A stretch of 64,000 nucleotides of DNA from positions 1,426,001-1,490,000 of the forward strand of contig NZ_FNSY01000001.1 in assembly GCF_900105515.1 (NCBI RefSeq), written 5' to 3'. The translations under genes and the position numbers were made by a program. The notes under the pieces were generated by a model that did not search any database, was not told the origin of the DNA, and was given only the letters and a program-made list of their open reading frames with translations. This document shows positions 51,948-59,758 of this stretch, piece by piece (the stretch's first letter is position 1; each line of letters opens with the position of its first letter). The DNA comes from Streptomyces sp. 2131.1. GTDB taxonomy: Bacteria; Actinomycetota; Actinomycetes; Streptomycetales; Streptomycetaceae.

Positions 51948-54900
51948 TCAGTAGACGTCGCGCACATACCGCTTGTCGGCGGCGAGCTGCTTCACGTACA
52001 GCGCGGCGGCTTCCGGGTCCAGGCCGCCGTGCGCGACGGCGATGTCCCGCAGTGCCCGGTCGACGTCCTTGGCCATGCGGGCCGCGTCGCCGCACACGTA
52101 GAAGTGGGCGCCGTCGCGCAGCCAGGACCACAGTTTGGCGCCGTGCTCGCGCATCCGGTCCTGTACGTACACCTTGGCGCGCTGGTCGCGGGAGAAGGCG
52201 GTGTCCAGGCGGGTGAGGGTGCCGTCCGCGAGGAAGGACGTCAGCTCCTCCTCGTAGAAGAAGTCGGTGGCCCGGTGCTGTTCCCCGAAGAACAGCCAGT
52301 TGGGGCCGGGGTCGCGGCGGGCGCGGCGCTCCTCCAGGAAGCCGATGAAGGGGGCCACGCCGGTGCCCGGGCCCACCATGACCATGGGCGCGTCGGGGCG
52401 GGCCGGCGGCCGGAAGTGCGGGGCGCGGCGCACGAAGACCGGGACGCCGGTGTCGGGGGCCGCGTCCGCGAGGAACGGCGAGCAGACACCGGCGCGCGGG
52501 CGGCCGTTGAGGTTCTCGTAGCGGACGACGGAGACCGTCAGGGAGAGGCGGTCGGGTTCGGTGAGCGGGCTGGACGATATCGAGTACAGGCGCGGCTGGA
52601 GCGGCTTGAGGATGCCCGCCCACTCCTCGGGGGTGGCCTTGACGGGGTACTCGGCGAGGACGTCGACGGCCTGCCGGCCCCAGGACCAGCGGGCCAGCTC
52701 GCCCTTGTTGTCGGGCCGCAGCATCTTCTTCAGGTCCCGGTCGCCGGTGCGTTCGGTGACGAAGCCGAGCAGGGCGGGGGTGAGCCGGGTGATGTCCAGG
52801 TGGCTGTGGAGGGCGTCGCCCAGCCGCAGGCCACCGAGGCCGGAGACCTCGATCTCCGCGTCGGCGTCGAGCCCGGTGACGGTGAGCCATTCCGCCACCA
52901 GGCCGGGGTGGTTGGCGGCGTGGACGCCGAGCGCGTCCCCGGCCGCGTACTCCAGGGCGGTCCCGGTGCCGCTGGTGTCGAAGGTGAACCGGCGGACCTC
53001 CTTCCCGGAGCCGGGCAGGCCGAGCAGCCGGTTCCCGGCCAGCCGGGCGGTGACGGGCGCGGGCTTGGGGGTGCGGGCCGGGGCGGGCGCGGGGGCCGGC
53101 TGGGGCGCCGGGGCCGGGTCTCCGGCCGGGGCGGTGAGACCGGCGAGTACCTGGTCGAGCCAGCTCAGCGCGGACGGTTCGTAGTCGGGTTCGCAGTCGG
53201 TACGCGGGGCGAGGCGGACGGCCCCCAGCTCGTCCAGGCGGCTGTCGAGCCGGCGCCCGTGCCCGCAGAAGTCGTCGTACGAGGAGTCGCCGAAGGCCAG
53301 CACGGCGTACCGCCTGCCGTCCAGCGGCGGGAGGTCCGCCGCCGTCAGGGCCTCCCAGAATCCGGAGCCGTTGTCGGGGGCGTCGCCGTCCCCGAACGTG
53401 CTGGTGATCAGGAGGAGGTCGGCGGCGGGCGGCAGGGCGCGCGGGTCGGCCTCGTCCATGCCGAGGAGCCGGGCGCGGTGGCCCGTGGCGGTCAGCCGGT
53501 CGGCGGTGGCGACGGCGAACTCCTCCGCGTTGCCCGTCTGGGAGGCCCACAGCACGACCACCTCGCGACCGGGGGCCTCGGCGGCTGCGGGCTCGGGGTC
53601 CGGGTCGGGCTGTCCGGTGCGCGAGTACATGCCGGCCAGGACGCCGTTGACCCAGCGGGCGTGCTCGGCGCTGAAGGGCGCGCCGGGCGGGAGGACGGGT
53701 ACGCCGGGAGCGCCCAGGGGCAGCCCGGCGAGGAAGCCGACCAGGTACTGCCTCTCGTGCTCGGCGAGGACCGGGGGCGGAGTGGTCTCCAGGCCGAAGA
53801 CGGCGGCGGCCGCCGTAGACGCGTGGGTCGCGGATTCCACCGGTGCCGCTTCCACCGGTACCGCGACGGGAGCGGGCGCCGCCGCGACCTTCGTCAGGGT
53901 CACCGCGCACACCTTGAACTCCGGCTGGAAGGAGACCGGGTCCACGGAGTCGCTGGTCACGGCGTTGACGCTGAGGTACTCACCGAAGAGGTCGTTCCAG
54001 TGGAAGGGCGCGAAGCAGCAGCCCGAAGCCACCCGGTCGGTGACGACGGCGGGCAGCACGGCCCGCCCGCGCCGGGACTCGACCTCCACCGAGTCGCCCT
54101 CCGCGATCCCGAGCCGTTCCGCGTCCTCGGGGTGCACCTCGACGAACGGGCCGGGGTCGAGCCGGTTGAGCTTGGCGACCTTGCCGGTCTTGGTGAGGGT
54201 GTGCCACTGGTGCTGGACCCGCCCGGTGTTGAGCAGGAACGGGTAGTCGTCGTCCGGCAGTTCGGCGGCCGGGATGTGGGGGCGGGCGAAGAAGCGGGCG
54301 CGTCCGGTGGGGGTCGGGAAGACCGGTCCGGAGCCGTCCGGGGCGAGGTAGCGGATGGGGTTGCGGGCCGGCCCGCCGGCGGTGGGCGCGGGCCACTGGA
54401 CGGGGGCGGTGCGCAGCCGTTCGTACGTCACGCCCCGCAGGTCGTAGCCGGTGCGGGGGTTCGCGGCACGCTTGATCTCCTCGAAGACCTCCTCGGCGCT
54501 GTCGTACGTGAAGGCGTCCTCGTACCCCATGGCGCAGGCGATACGGGCGATGATCCGCCAGTCCGCGAGGGCCTCGCCGGGCGGCTCGACGGCCGGGCGG
54601 GCGAGGGTGAGATTGCGTTCGCTGTTGACGAGCACGCCCTCCGCCTCGCTCCACAGGGCGCCGGGCAGGACGACGTCGGCGTAGGCGTTGGTCTCGGTGT
54701 CGGCGAACACGTCCTGGGTGATGACGAGTTCGGCCGCCTCCAGGGCCTCGATGACCGTACGGCGGTTGGCGACGGAGGCGACGGGGTTGGTGCAGATGAT
54801 CCAGCACGCCTTGATGTCGCCGGCCGCCATCCGCTCGAACATCTCGACGGTGCCCCGGCCGCACTCGTCCTTGCGCAGGGTGCCGGGGGCCAGGCCCCAC

Positions 54901-56036
54901 AGCTCCTCCGTGAAGGCCCGGTCCTCGTCGTCCAGGAGTGAGCGCTGCCCGGGGAGGCCCGGCCCCATGTAGCCCATCTCGCGGCCGCCCATGGCGTTGG
55001 GCTGGCCGGTGAGTGAGAGGGGCCCGCTGCCGGGGCGGCAGATCGCCCCGGTCGCCAGGTGCAGGTTGATCAGCGCATTGGTGTTCCAGGTGCCGTGCGT
55101 GGACTGGTTGAGCCCCATCGTCCAGCAGCTCGTCCACTCCCCCGCCTCGCCGATCCACCGGGCGGCGCGGCGGATGTCCTCCTCCGGGATGCCGGTGATC
55201 GCGGCGACGGCCTCGGGCGCGTAGTCCGCGAGGAACTCCGGCATCGCCTCCCAGCCCTCGGTGTGCTCCGCGACGAACGCGGGGTCGGTGTGGCCGTTCG
55301 CGTGGAGGAGGTGCAGGAGGCCGTTGAGGAGGGCCAGGTCGGTGCCGGGGTTGATCCGCAGGAAGAGGTCGGCCTTGTCGGCGGTGGCGTTGCGCCGGGG
55401 GTCGACGACGATCAGCCTGGCGCCCGCCTTGACCCGGTCGAGGAGGCGCAGGAAGAGGATGGGGTGGCAGTCGGCCATGTTGGCGCCGATGACCAGGAAG
55501 ACGTCCGCGCGGTCCAGGTCGTCGTAGGAGCCGGGCGGCCCGTCGGCGCCGAGCGACAGCTTGTAGCCGCTGCCCGCGCTCGCCATGCACAGCCGCGAGT
55601 TGGACTCCATGCGGCTGGTCCGGACGAACCCCTTGGCCAGCTTGTTCGCCAGGTACTGCGCCTCCATGCTCATCTGCCCGGACACGTACAGTGCGACCGC
55701 GTCCGGCCCGTGCTCGTCGATGATCGCCCGCAGCCGCCGCGCGGTCGACGCGACCGCCTCGTCCACGGGCACCGGCACCGGTTCCGCCCCGCGCTCGGGC
55801 CGCGTCAGCGCGGTGGTCAGCCGGCCGGGCGCGGCGAGCATGTCGGCGGTCGTCGCACCCTTGGTGCAGAGCCGCCCGGCGTTCGCGGGGTGCGTCTTGT
55901 CCCCCGACGCCTTGAGGACCGTACGGCGCCCGTCCGGCCCGGCCGCGATGTCGAGGACCATGCCGCAGCCCACCCCGCAGTACGAGCAGACCGTACGGAC
56001 CTGAGTGGCGTCGGCCGACGAGCTCTGTGGGGGCAC
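51948..56036 (-). CDS. Nitrate reductase fused to flavodoxin/FAD reductase
   Basis: A 1362-residue fusion. Residues 12-700 are a molybdopterin oxidoreductase of the assimilatory nitrate reductase type, with [4Fe-4S] ligands C17, C20, C24 and C57 and the likely Mo-coordinating C150 ([10 protein letters not shown]). The MGD-binding C-terminal part includes [18 protein letters not shown] Pro/Ala linker leads to a flavodoxin domain (about 820-960: [13 protein letters not shown]), then a CysJ-like FAD/NADP(H) reductase (about 1000-1362: [27 protein letters not shown]). It would pass electrons from NADPH through FAD and FMN to the Mo centre in one chain, reducing nitrate to nitrite. The GTG start has GGAAGG upstream. 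Its molybdenum is probably supplied by the adjacent Mod system. Confidence 0.94.
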   Translation of the reverse strand: MPPQSSSADATQVRTVCSYCGVGCGMVLDIAAGPDGRRTVLKASGDKTHPANAGRLCTKGATTADMLAAPGRLTTALTRPERGAEPVPVPVDEAVASTARRLRAIIDEHGPDAVALYVSGQMSMEAQYLANKLAKGFVRTSRMESNSRLCMASAGSGYKLSLGADGPPGSYDDLDRADVFLVIGANMADCHPILFLRLLDRVKAGARLIVVDPRRNATADKADLFLRINPGTDLALLNGLLHLLHANGHTDPAFVAEHTEGWEAMPEFLADYAPEAVAAITGIPEEDIRRAARWIGEAGEWTSCWTMGLNQSTHGTWNTNALINLHLATGAICRPGSGPLSLTGQPNAMGGREMGYMGPGLPGQRSLLDDEDRAFTEELWGLAPGTLRKDECGRGTVEMFERMAAGDIKACWIICTNPVASVANRRTVIEALEAAELVITQDVFADTETNAYADVVLPGALWSEAEGVLVNSERNLTLARPAVEPPGEALADWRIIARIACAMGYEDAFTYDSAEEVFEEIKRAANPRTGYDLRGVTYERLRTAPVQWPAPTAGGPARNPIRYLAPDGSGPVFPTPTGRARFFARPHIPAAELPDDDYPFLLNTGRVQHQWHTLTKTGKVAKLNRLDPGPFVEVHPEDAERLGIAEGDSVEVESRRGRAVLPAVVTDRVASGCCFAPFHWNDLFGEYLSVNAVTSDSVDPVSFQPEFKVCAVTLTKVAAAPAPVAVPVEAAPVESATHASTAAAAVFGLETTPPPVLAEHERQYLVGFLAGLPLGAPGVPVLPPGAPFSAEHARWVNGVLAGMYSRTGQPDPDPEPAAAEAPGREVVVLWASQTGNAEEFAVATADRLTATGHRARLLGMDEADPRALPPAADLLLITSTFGDGDAPDNGSGFWEALTAADLPPLDGRRYAVLAFGDSSYDDFCGHGRRLDSRLDELGAVRLAPRTDCEPDYEPSALSWLDQVLAGLTAPAGDPAPAPQPAPAPAPARTPKPAPVTARLAGNRLLGLPGSGKEVRRFTFDTSGTGTALEYAAGDALGVHAANHPGLVAEWLTVTGLDADAEIEVSGLGGLRLGDALHSHLDITRLTPALLGFVTERTGDRDLKKMLRPDNKGELARWSWGRQAVDVLAEYPVKATPEEWAGILKPLQPRLYSISSSPLTEPDRLSLTVSVVRYENLNGRPRAGVCSPFLADAAPDTGVPVFVRRAPHFRPPARPDAPMVMVGPGTGVAPFIGFLEERRARRDPGPNWLFFGEQHRATDFFYEEELTSFLADGTLTRLDTAFSRDQRAKVYVQDRMREHGAKLWSWLRDGAHFYVCGDAARMAKDVDRALRDIAVAHGGLDPEAAALYVKQLAADKRYVRDVY

Positions 56037-56133
56037 CGGGGAGACCTTCCGTGAATCGGATCGTCCTCCGACGGTAGGAAGCGGCCGTTACGCCGGTGTG
56101 GCCCCGGCGGATCATGGGCGGTAACGCTCGCCG
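56037..56133 (-). promoter_or_regulatory. Upstream region of the nitrate reductase fusion
   Basis: GTTAC (56087-56091) and GTAAC (56121-56125) stand 34 bases apart before the gene. They resemble half-sites of the Streptomyces nitrogen regulator GlnR (gTnAC), but the companion GaAAC half-sites are not convincing, so control by GlnR is only a possibility. Confidence 0.3.
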
Positions 56134-56157
56134 CACACCGGACGGGCCGCCGGTGTG
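56134..56157 (-). terminator. Hairpin after the mrp operon
   Basis: CACACCGG (56134-56141) and CCGGTGTG (56150-56157) form a perfect 8-base stem 15 bases past the mrpG stop in its direction of transcription. A third CCGGTGTG copy lies at 56093-56100. Confidence 0.6.
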
Positions 56158-56171
56158 AGAAGGCGGCCCGG

Positions 56172-56525
56172 TCAGGTCTCCTCGGTGAGCTGTTCGTCCA
56201 GATCGTCGAAGAGGAGGCTCGCGTGGTCGACCTGCCCGGTCCGGTACGCGGAGCGCGCCACCAGGTGCGCGGCGACCGGGCCGGTCATCAGCTGGAAGAA
56301 GCCGATCAGCCCGAGCGTGGCGAGGTCCATGCCGCTGCGCAGCCGCAGCGCCACCCCGGCGAGCACGATCAGCATGCCGAGCGCCTGCGGTTTGGTCGCG
56401 GCGTGGCTGCGGGAGAGCACGTCCGGCAGGCGCAGCATGCCGATCACGCCGAGCAGGCAGATCGCGGCGCCGAGCAGCACCAGCGCCGCGCCCGCCGTGT
56501 CGAGGATCTGGAGCCACACGGTCAT
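56172..56525 (-). CDS. mrpG: Na+/H+ antiporter subunit G (MrpG/MnhG)
   Basis: A 117-residue membrane protein with three helices: LDTAGAALVLLGAAICLLGVIGMLRLPD, QALGMLIVLAGVALRL and ATLGLIGFFQLMTGPVAAHLV. The LPDVLSRSHAATKPQALG stretch is the family signature. It is the last gene of the Mrp operon and overlaps mrpF by four bases. An acidic C-terminal tail (FDDLDEQLTEET) extends past the last helix. Confidence 0.93.
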   Translation of the reverse strand: MTVWLQILDTAGAALVLLGAAICLLGVIGMLRLPDVLSRSHAATKPQALGMLIVLAGVALRLRSGMDLATLGLIGFFQLMTGPVAAHLVARSAYRTGQVDHASLLFDDLDEQLTEET

Positions 56526-56842
56526 GAGGTCCCGCCCTCGTGGTCGTGCGGACGGCCCGGGGGCCGGTCGCGTACGGCGATGAAGCGGGCGATGCCGACC
56601 GAGCCGGTGAAGCCGAGGATGGCGAGGACCAGCATGATCGGGAAGTAGAACGGGTCGCGCGCGAAGGCCGACTTGGCGCCGAGTCCGGCGATGATCAGGG
56701 CGGCGCAGACGTCCAGGGCGATGGCCCGGTCCAGCATCGAGGGGCCGCGCCAGATGCGCGCGAGGAGCAGCGCGCCGGCGACGAGGATCAGGACGACGGC
56801 TGCCACGAGCAGCGCCCGGTCCACGGTCTGGGGTGTGCTCAT
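56522..56842 (-). CDS. mrpF: Na+/H+ antiporter subunit F (MrpF/MnhF)
   Basis: A 106-residue membrane protein with three helices and the conserved RIWRGPSMLDRAIALDV segment between helices one and two. The last helix (FPIMLVLAILGFTGSVGIARFI) is followed by an RDRPPGRPHDHEGG tail. It overlaps both neighbours (ATGA), so stoichiometry within the hetero-oligomeric antiporter is probably set by coupled translation. Confidence 0.93.
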   Translation of the reverse strand: MSTPQTVDRALLVAAVVLILVAGALLLARIWRGPSMLDRAIALDVCAALIIAGLGAKSAFARDPFYFPIMLVLAILGFTGSVGIARFIAVRDRPPGRPHDHEGGTS

Positions 56843-57483
56843 GGCCTGTCCTCCTGGTCTCCCGGCCGTTCGCCGGTGCGCGGGGCGTGCGGGGGCGGGG
56901 CGGCGACCCGTTCGATCTCGTCGCGGGTGCCGAAGGCGCGTACGGTCAGCTCCTCCAGGCGCCAGACGGAGCGCCGGGCTGCCTCCAGTTCGGCGGGGTC
57001 GCCCGCGTCCAGGACGTGCACGAATACGGTGGCGGTGGCGCGGCGGACCTCGACGACCGATCCGTCCGGCACGTTCGACACGGTGACGGCGACCGCGGCG
57101 AGCATCAGGTCCGAGCGGCAGCGCAGCGGTACGGCGATGACGGCCGCCCGGCGCGGCTGCCTGCCGTGGATCTGCCGGGTGACCTTCACGCCGGAGGTGT
57201 ACATGTCGTAGAGCAGATAGCCGGCCAGCCGCAGGATGCCCCAGAGGTGCAGCCGCAGCCCGAGGTCCACCTTGGGCAGCGGGAACGCGAGGCAGACGAC
57301 CACCGCGACGACGGCCCCGGTCAGCAGATTGGCCCAGTTGAGGCTGGACCAGAGCAGCACCCAGATGACGGTGAGCCAGGCGATCAGCGGCAGGTCGAGC
57401 ACCCGCCGGTGCCGGGCGCCGAACGCGGCGCTGAAAGGCGGCAGGTCCTTGTTCCGGAAGGAGAAGGTGACGAGGCGCTTCAC
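56839..57483 (-). CDS. mrpE: Na+/H+ antiporter subunit E (MrpE/MnhE)
   Basis: A 214-residue protein with two or three N-terminal helices (LIAWLTVIWVLLWSSLNWANLLTG) and a cytoplasmic ferredoxin-like domain (about 85-190). MrpE markers are LLYDMYTSGVKVTRQ and the strand VFVHVLDAGDPAELEAARR. The GTG at 57483 overlaps the mrpD stop (GTGA). A Pro/Glu-rich tail of about 25 residues ends the protein. Confidence 0.92.
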   Translation of the reverse strand: MKRLVTFSFRNKDLPPFSAAFGARHRRVLDLPLIAWLTVIWVLLWSSLNWANLLTGAVVAVVVCLAFPLPKVDLGLRLHLWGILRLAGYLLYDMYTSGVKVTRQIHGRQPRRAAVIAVPLRCRSDLMLAAVAVTVSNVPDGSVVEVRRATATVFVHVLDAGDPAELEAARRSVWRLEELTVRAFGTRDEIERVAAPPPHAPRTGERPGDQEDRP

Positions 57484-59135
57484 CGGCCGAGCACCTCCTC
57501 GATGTAGGGCCTGCGGGCGAGGAGTTCGGCGGCCGAGCGGTCGGTGTACGAGGTCAGCGGGCCGGCGAACACGGTGAAGGAGAGGCCGAGGGCGACCGCC
57601 GCGGCCGTCGCCCAGGTCATCGGGCGGGGCAGCACGCTCGTGGTGGTGACGGCGTGGCCGTGGAGGGTGGCGGCGACGGCGAGCCCGGCGGGCTGGTGGC
57701 GGACGCGGACGCCCTCGTCGCCGGTGCCCGCCATCCGGTCGGGGCCCTCGTCGGCGTCGTCGTCGTCGCTGTCGTCGTCCGACTCCAGGACCGTGCCGGC
57801 GGCGGCCTGGCCCGGGGGCGCGGCCCGCCAGAAGGCGAGGTTCCAGACCTTGGCCATCACGTACAGCGTGAGCAGGCTCGTCGCGGTCGCCCCGGCAACG
57901 AGGATCCACGCCCACACCCCGCCGTCGGCGACACCGGCGCGCATGAGGCCGAGCTTGCCGATGAAGCCGGAGAGCGGCGGGATGCCGGCGAGGTTCATCG
58001 CGGGGACGAAGAAGAGGACGGCGAGCGCGGGGGCGGCGCGGGCGAGGCCGCCGATCCGGGTGAGTTCGGTGGTGCCGCTCCGGCGTTCGATGAGCCCGGC
58101 GACCAGGAACAGTGTCGTCTGGACGGTGATGTGGTGGACGACGTAGACGATCGCTCCGCCGTATGCGTCCCGGGTGGCGAGGCCGATGCCGAAGACCATG
58201 TATCCGATGTGGCTGATGAGGGTGAAGGAGAGCAGCCGCTTGAGGTCGGTCTGCGCGACGGCCCCCAGGATGCCGACGATCATCGAGGCGAGCGCCGCCG
58301 CCATCAGCAGGTCCCCGAGCCGGTTGCCGGGGAAGAGCAGGGTCTCGGTGCGCAGCATGCAGTAGACGCCGACCTTGGTCAGCAGCCCGGCGAAGACGGC
58401 GGTGACGGGGGCGGGCGCGGTCGGATACGAGTCGGGCAGCCAGGCGGCCAGGGGGAAGACGGCTGCCTTGATCGCGAAGACCGTCAGCAGCATCGCCTGG
58501 ATGAGGGTCTGGACGCCGAGGGGGAGGGCGCCCAGGCGCTCCGCGAGCTGCGCGAAGTTGGCGGTGCCGGTCGCCGCGTACGTCATGGCGATGGCGGTCA
58601 GGAAGAGCATCGAGGAGAACAGCGAGATGATCACGTACGTGGAGCCCGCCCGGATGCGCGGTCCGGTGCCGCCGAGGGTCAGCAGGACGAAACTGGCGAC
58701 GAGCATGATCTCGAAGCCGACGTAGAGGTTGACGAGGTCACCGGCGAGGAAGGTGCACGAGACGCCCGCGACCAGGATCAGGTAGGCGGGGTGGAAGACC
58801 GCGACGGGCGTCTCCTCGTCCCGGTCGGCCATGCCCTGGCCGAGGGAGTAGACGAGCACGCACAGGGTGATGGCCGAGGAGATCGTGAGCATCAGCCCGG
58901 AGAGCCGGTCGGCGACCAGGGTGATGCCGAGCGGCGGCGCGAAGTCGCCCAGGTGCACGGAGAGCGGGCCGTTCCGGTCGGCGGCGATCATCAGGGTGAT
59001 CGAGAGGCCGAGTACGGCGGTGAGTACGGCGACGCTGATGAGGCGCTGGATCTGCTTGAGCCGGGTGCCGAAGGCGAGGCTGAGACCGGTCGCGCAGAGC
59101 GGCAGCAGCACCGGCAGCGGGACGAGGGCGTTCAT
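57480..59135 (-). CDS. mrpD: Na+/H+ antiporter subunit D (MrpD/MnhD)
   Basis: A 551-residue polytopic protein homologous to the proton-pumping NuoM/N subunits of complex I. About fourteen helices are visible. Key segments are NLYVGFEIMLVASFVLL (with the conserved Glu), FAIKAAVFPLAAWLPDSYP with the channel Lys, and DLKRLLSFTLISHIGYMVFG. Between the last helices is an inserted acidic stretch (ESDDDSDDDDADEG), not usual for MrpD. The start ATG at 59135 overlaps the mrpC stop. Together with MrpA it provides the antiport channel. Confidence 0.94.
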   Translation of the reverse strand: MNALVPLPVLLPLCATGLSLAFGTRLKQIQRLISVAVLTAVLGLSITLMIAADRNGPLSVHLGDFAPPLGITLVADRLSGLMLTISSAITLCVLVYSLGQGMADRDEETPVAVFHPAYLILVAGVSCTFLAGDLVNLYVGFEIMLVASFVLLTLGGTGPRIRAGSTYVIISLFSSMLFLTAIAMTYAATGTANFAQLAERLGALPLGVQTLIQAMLLTVFAIKAAVFPLAAWLPDSYPTAPAPVTAVFAGLLTKVGVYCMLRTETLLFPGNRLGDLLMAAALASMIVGILGAVAQTDLKRLLSFTLISHIGYMVFGIGLATRDAYGGAIVYVVHHITVQTTLFLVAGLIERRSGTTELTRIGGLARAAPALAVLFFVPAMNLAGIPPLSGFIGKLGLMRAGVADGGVWAWILVAGATATSLLTLYVMAKVWNLAFWRAAPPGQAAAGTVLESDDDSDDDDADEGPDRMAGTGDEGVRVRHQPAGLAVAATLHGHAVTTTSVLPRPMTWATAAAVALGLSFTVFAGPLTSYTDRSAAELLARRPYIEEVLGR

Positions 59136-59758
59136 CCGGTGTCTCCTGGGTTCTGGGCGTCGGGGCCGGGGCCGGTGCTCCGCGGGTCCCCGGCGCTCTT
59201 CGCGTAGTCCTCCGGGTCCGCGCCCAGGACGTCGTGCCACAGGTCGCCGGTGGCGTCGCGGCCCCTGGCCTGGAGGGCGCGGTCGGCGCGCAGCCGGGCC
59301 CTCAGGCGGCGGCGTTCGTCGCGGTAGGCGCGGCGGGCCTCGGCGCTGCGGTCGCCGTCGGCCCGGAACCGCTCGCGCAGTTCGTCGCGTTCGTCCAGCA
59401 CCTCGGCGCGGAGCACGATGCGCCGGTCCTCCAGGTCGTCGTGGACCTCGTCGGTGCCGGTCAGCTGATGGCCGCGGTAGGCCATGGCGAGCAGGAACGC
59501 GGTGGTGGCCAGGGTGATGACGATCGCGGTGAGCGCGATGGCCTGGGGCAGCGGGTCGGTGACCCGGGCGAGGTCGACCCCGTACAGCAGCGGTTCGCGG
59601 CCGGCCGTGCCCGTGGCGGACAGGATGAACAGGTTGATTCCGTTGCCGGCGATGACCGCGCCGAGCAGGATGCGGGTGAGGGGCCGGGTCAGCATGAGGA
59701 TGCCGCCGACCGCGCAGAGGACCGCGGCGGCGGCCAGGAGCGAGGCGCTGACGGTCAC
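59132..59758 (-). CDS. mrpC: Na+/H+ antiporter subunit C (MrpC/MnhC) with long charged tail
   Basis: A 208-residue protein. Residues 1-100 are the NuoK-like MrpC core with three helices (ILLGAVIAGNGINLFILSATG, LPQAIALTAIVITLATTAFLLAMA). Residues about 105-208 form a strongly charged, Arg/Glu/Asp-rich extension (DERDELRERFRADGDRSAEA) likely to be a cytoplasmic coiled coil followed by a disordered tail; MrpC proteins usually end at 110-125 residues. It overlaps mrpA and mrpD by ATGA. Confidence 0.92.
   Translation of the reverse strand: MTVSASLLAAAAVLCAVGGILMLTRPLTRILLGAVIAGNGINLFILSATGTAGREPLLYGVDLARVTDPLPQAIALTAIVITLATTAFLLAMAYRGHQLTGTDEVHDDLEDRRIVLRAEVLDERDELRERFRADGDRSAEARRAYRDERRRLRARLRADRALQARGRDATGDLWHDVLGADPEDYAKSAGDPRSTGPGPDAQNPGDTG

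Noticed and set aside
50133..54941. 1602-codon plus-strand frame across modBC and the nitrate reductase fusion
   Set aside because: It runs out of frame through modBC and antisense through the reductase; repeated Arg/Gly/Ala and Val/Gly/Asp runs show that it is not a protein.
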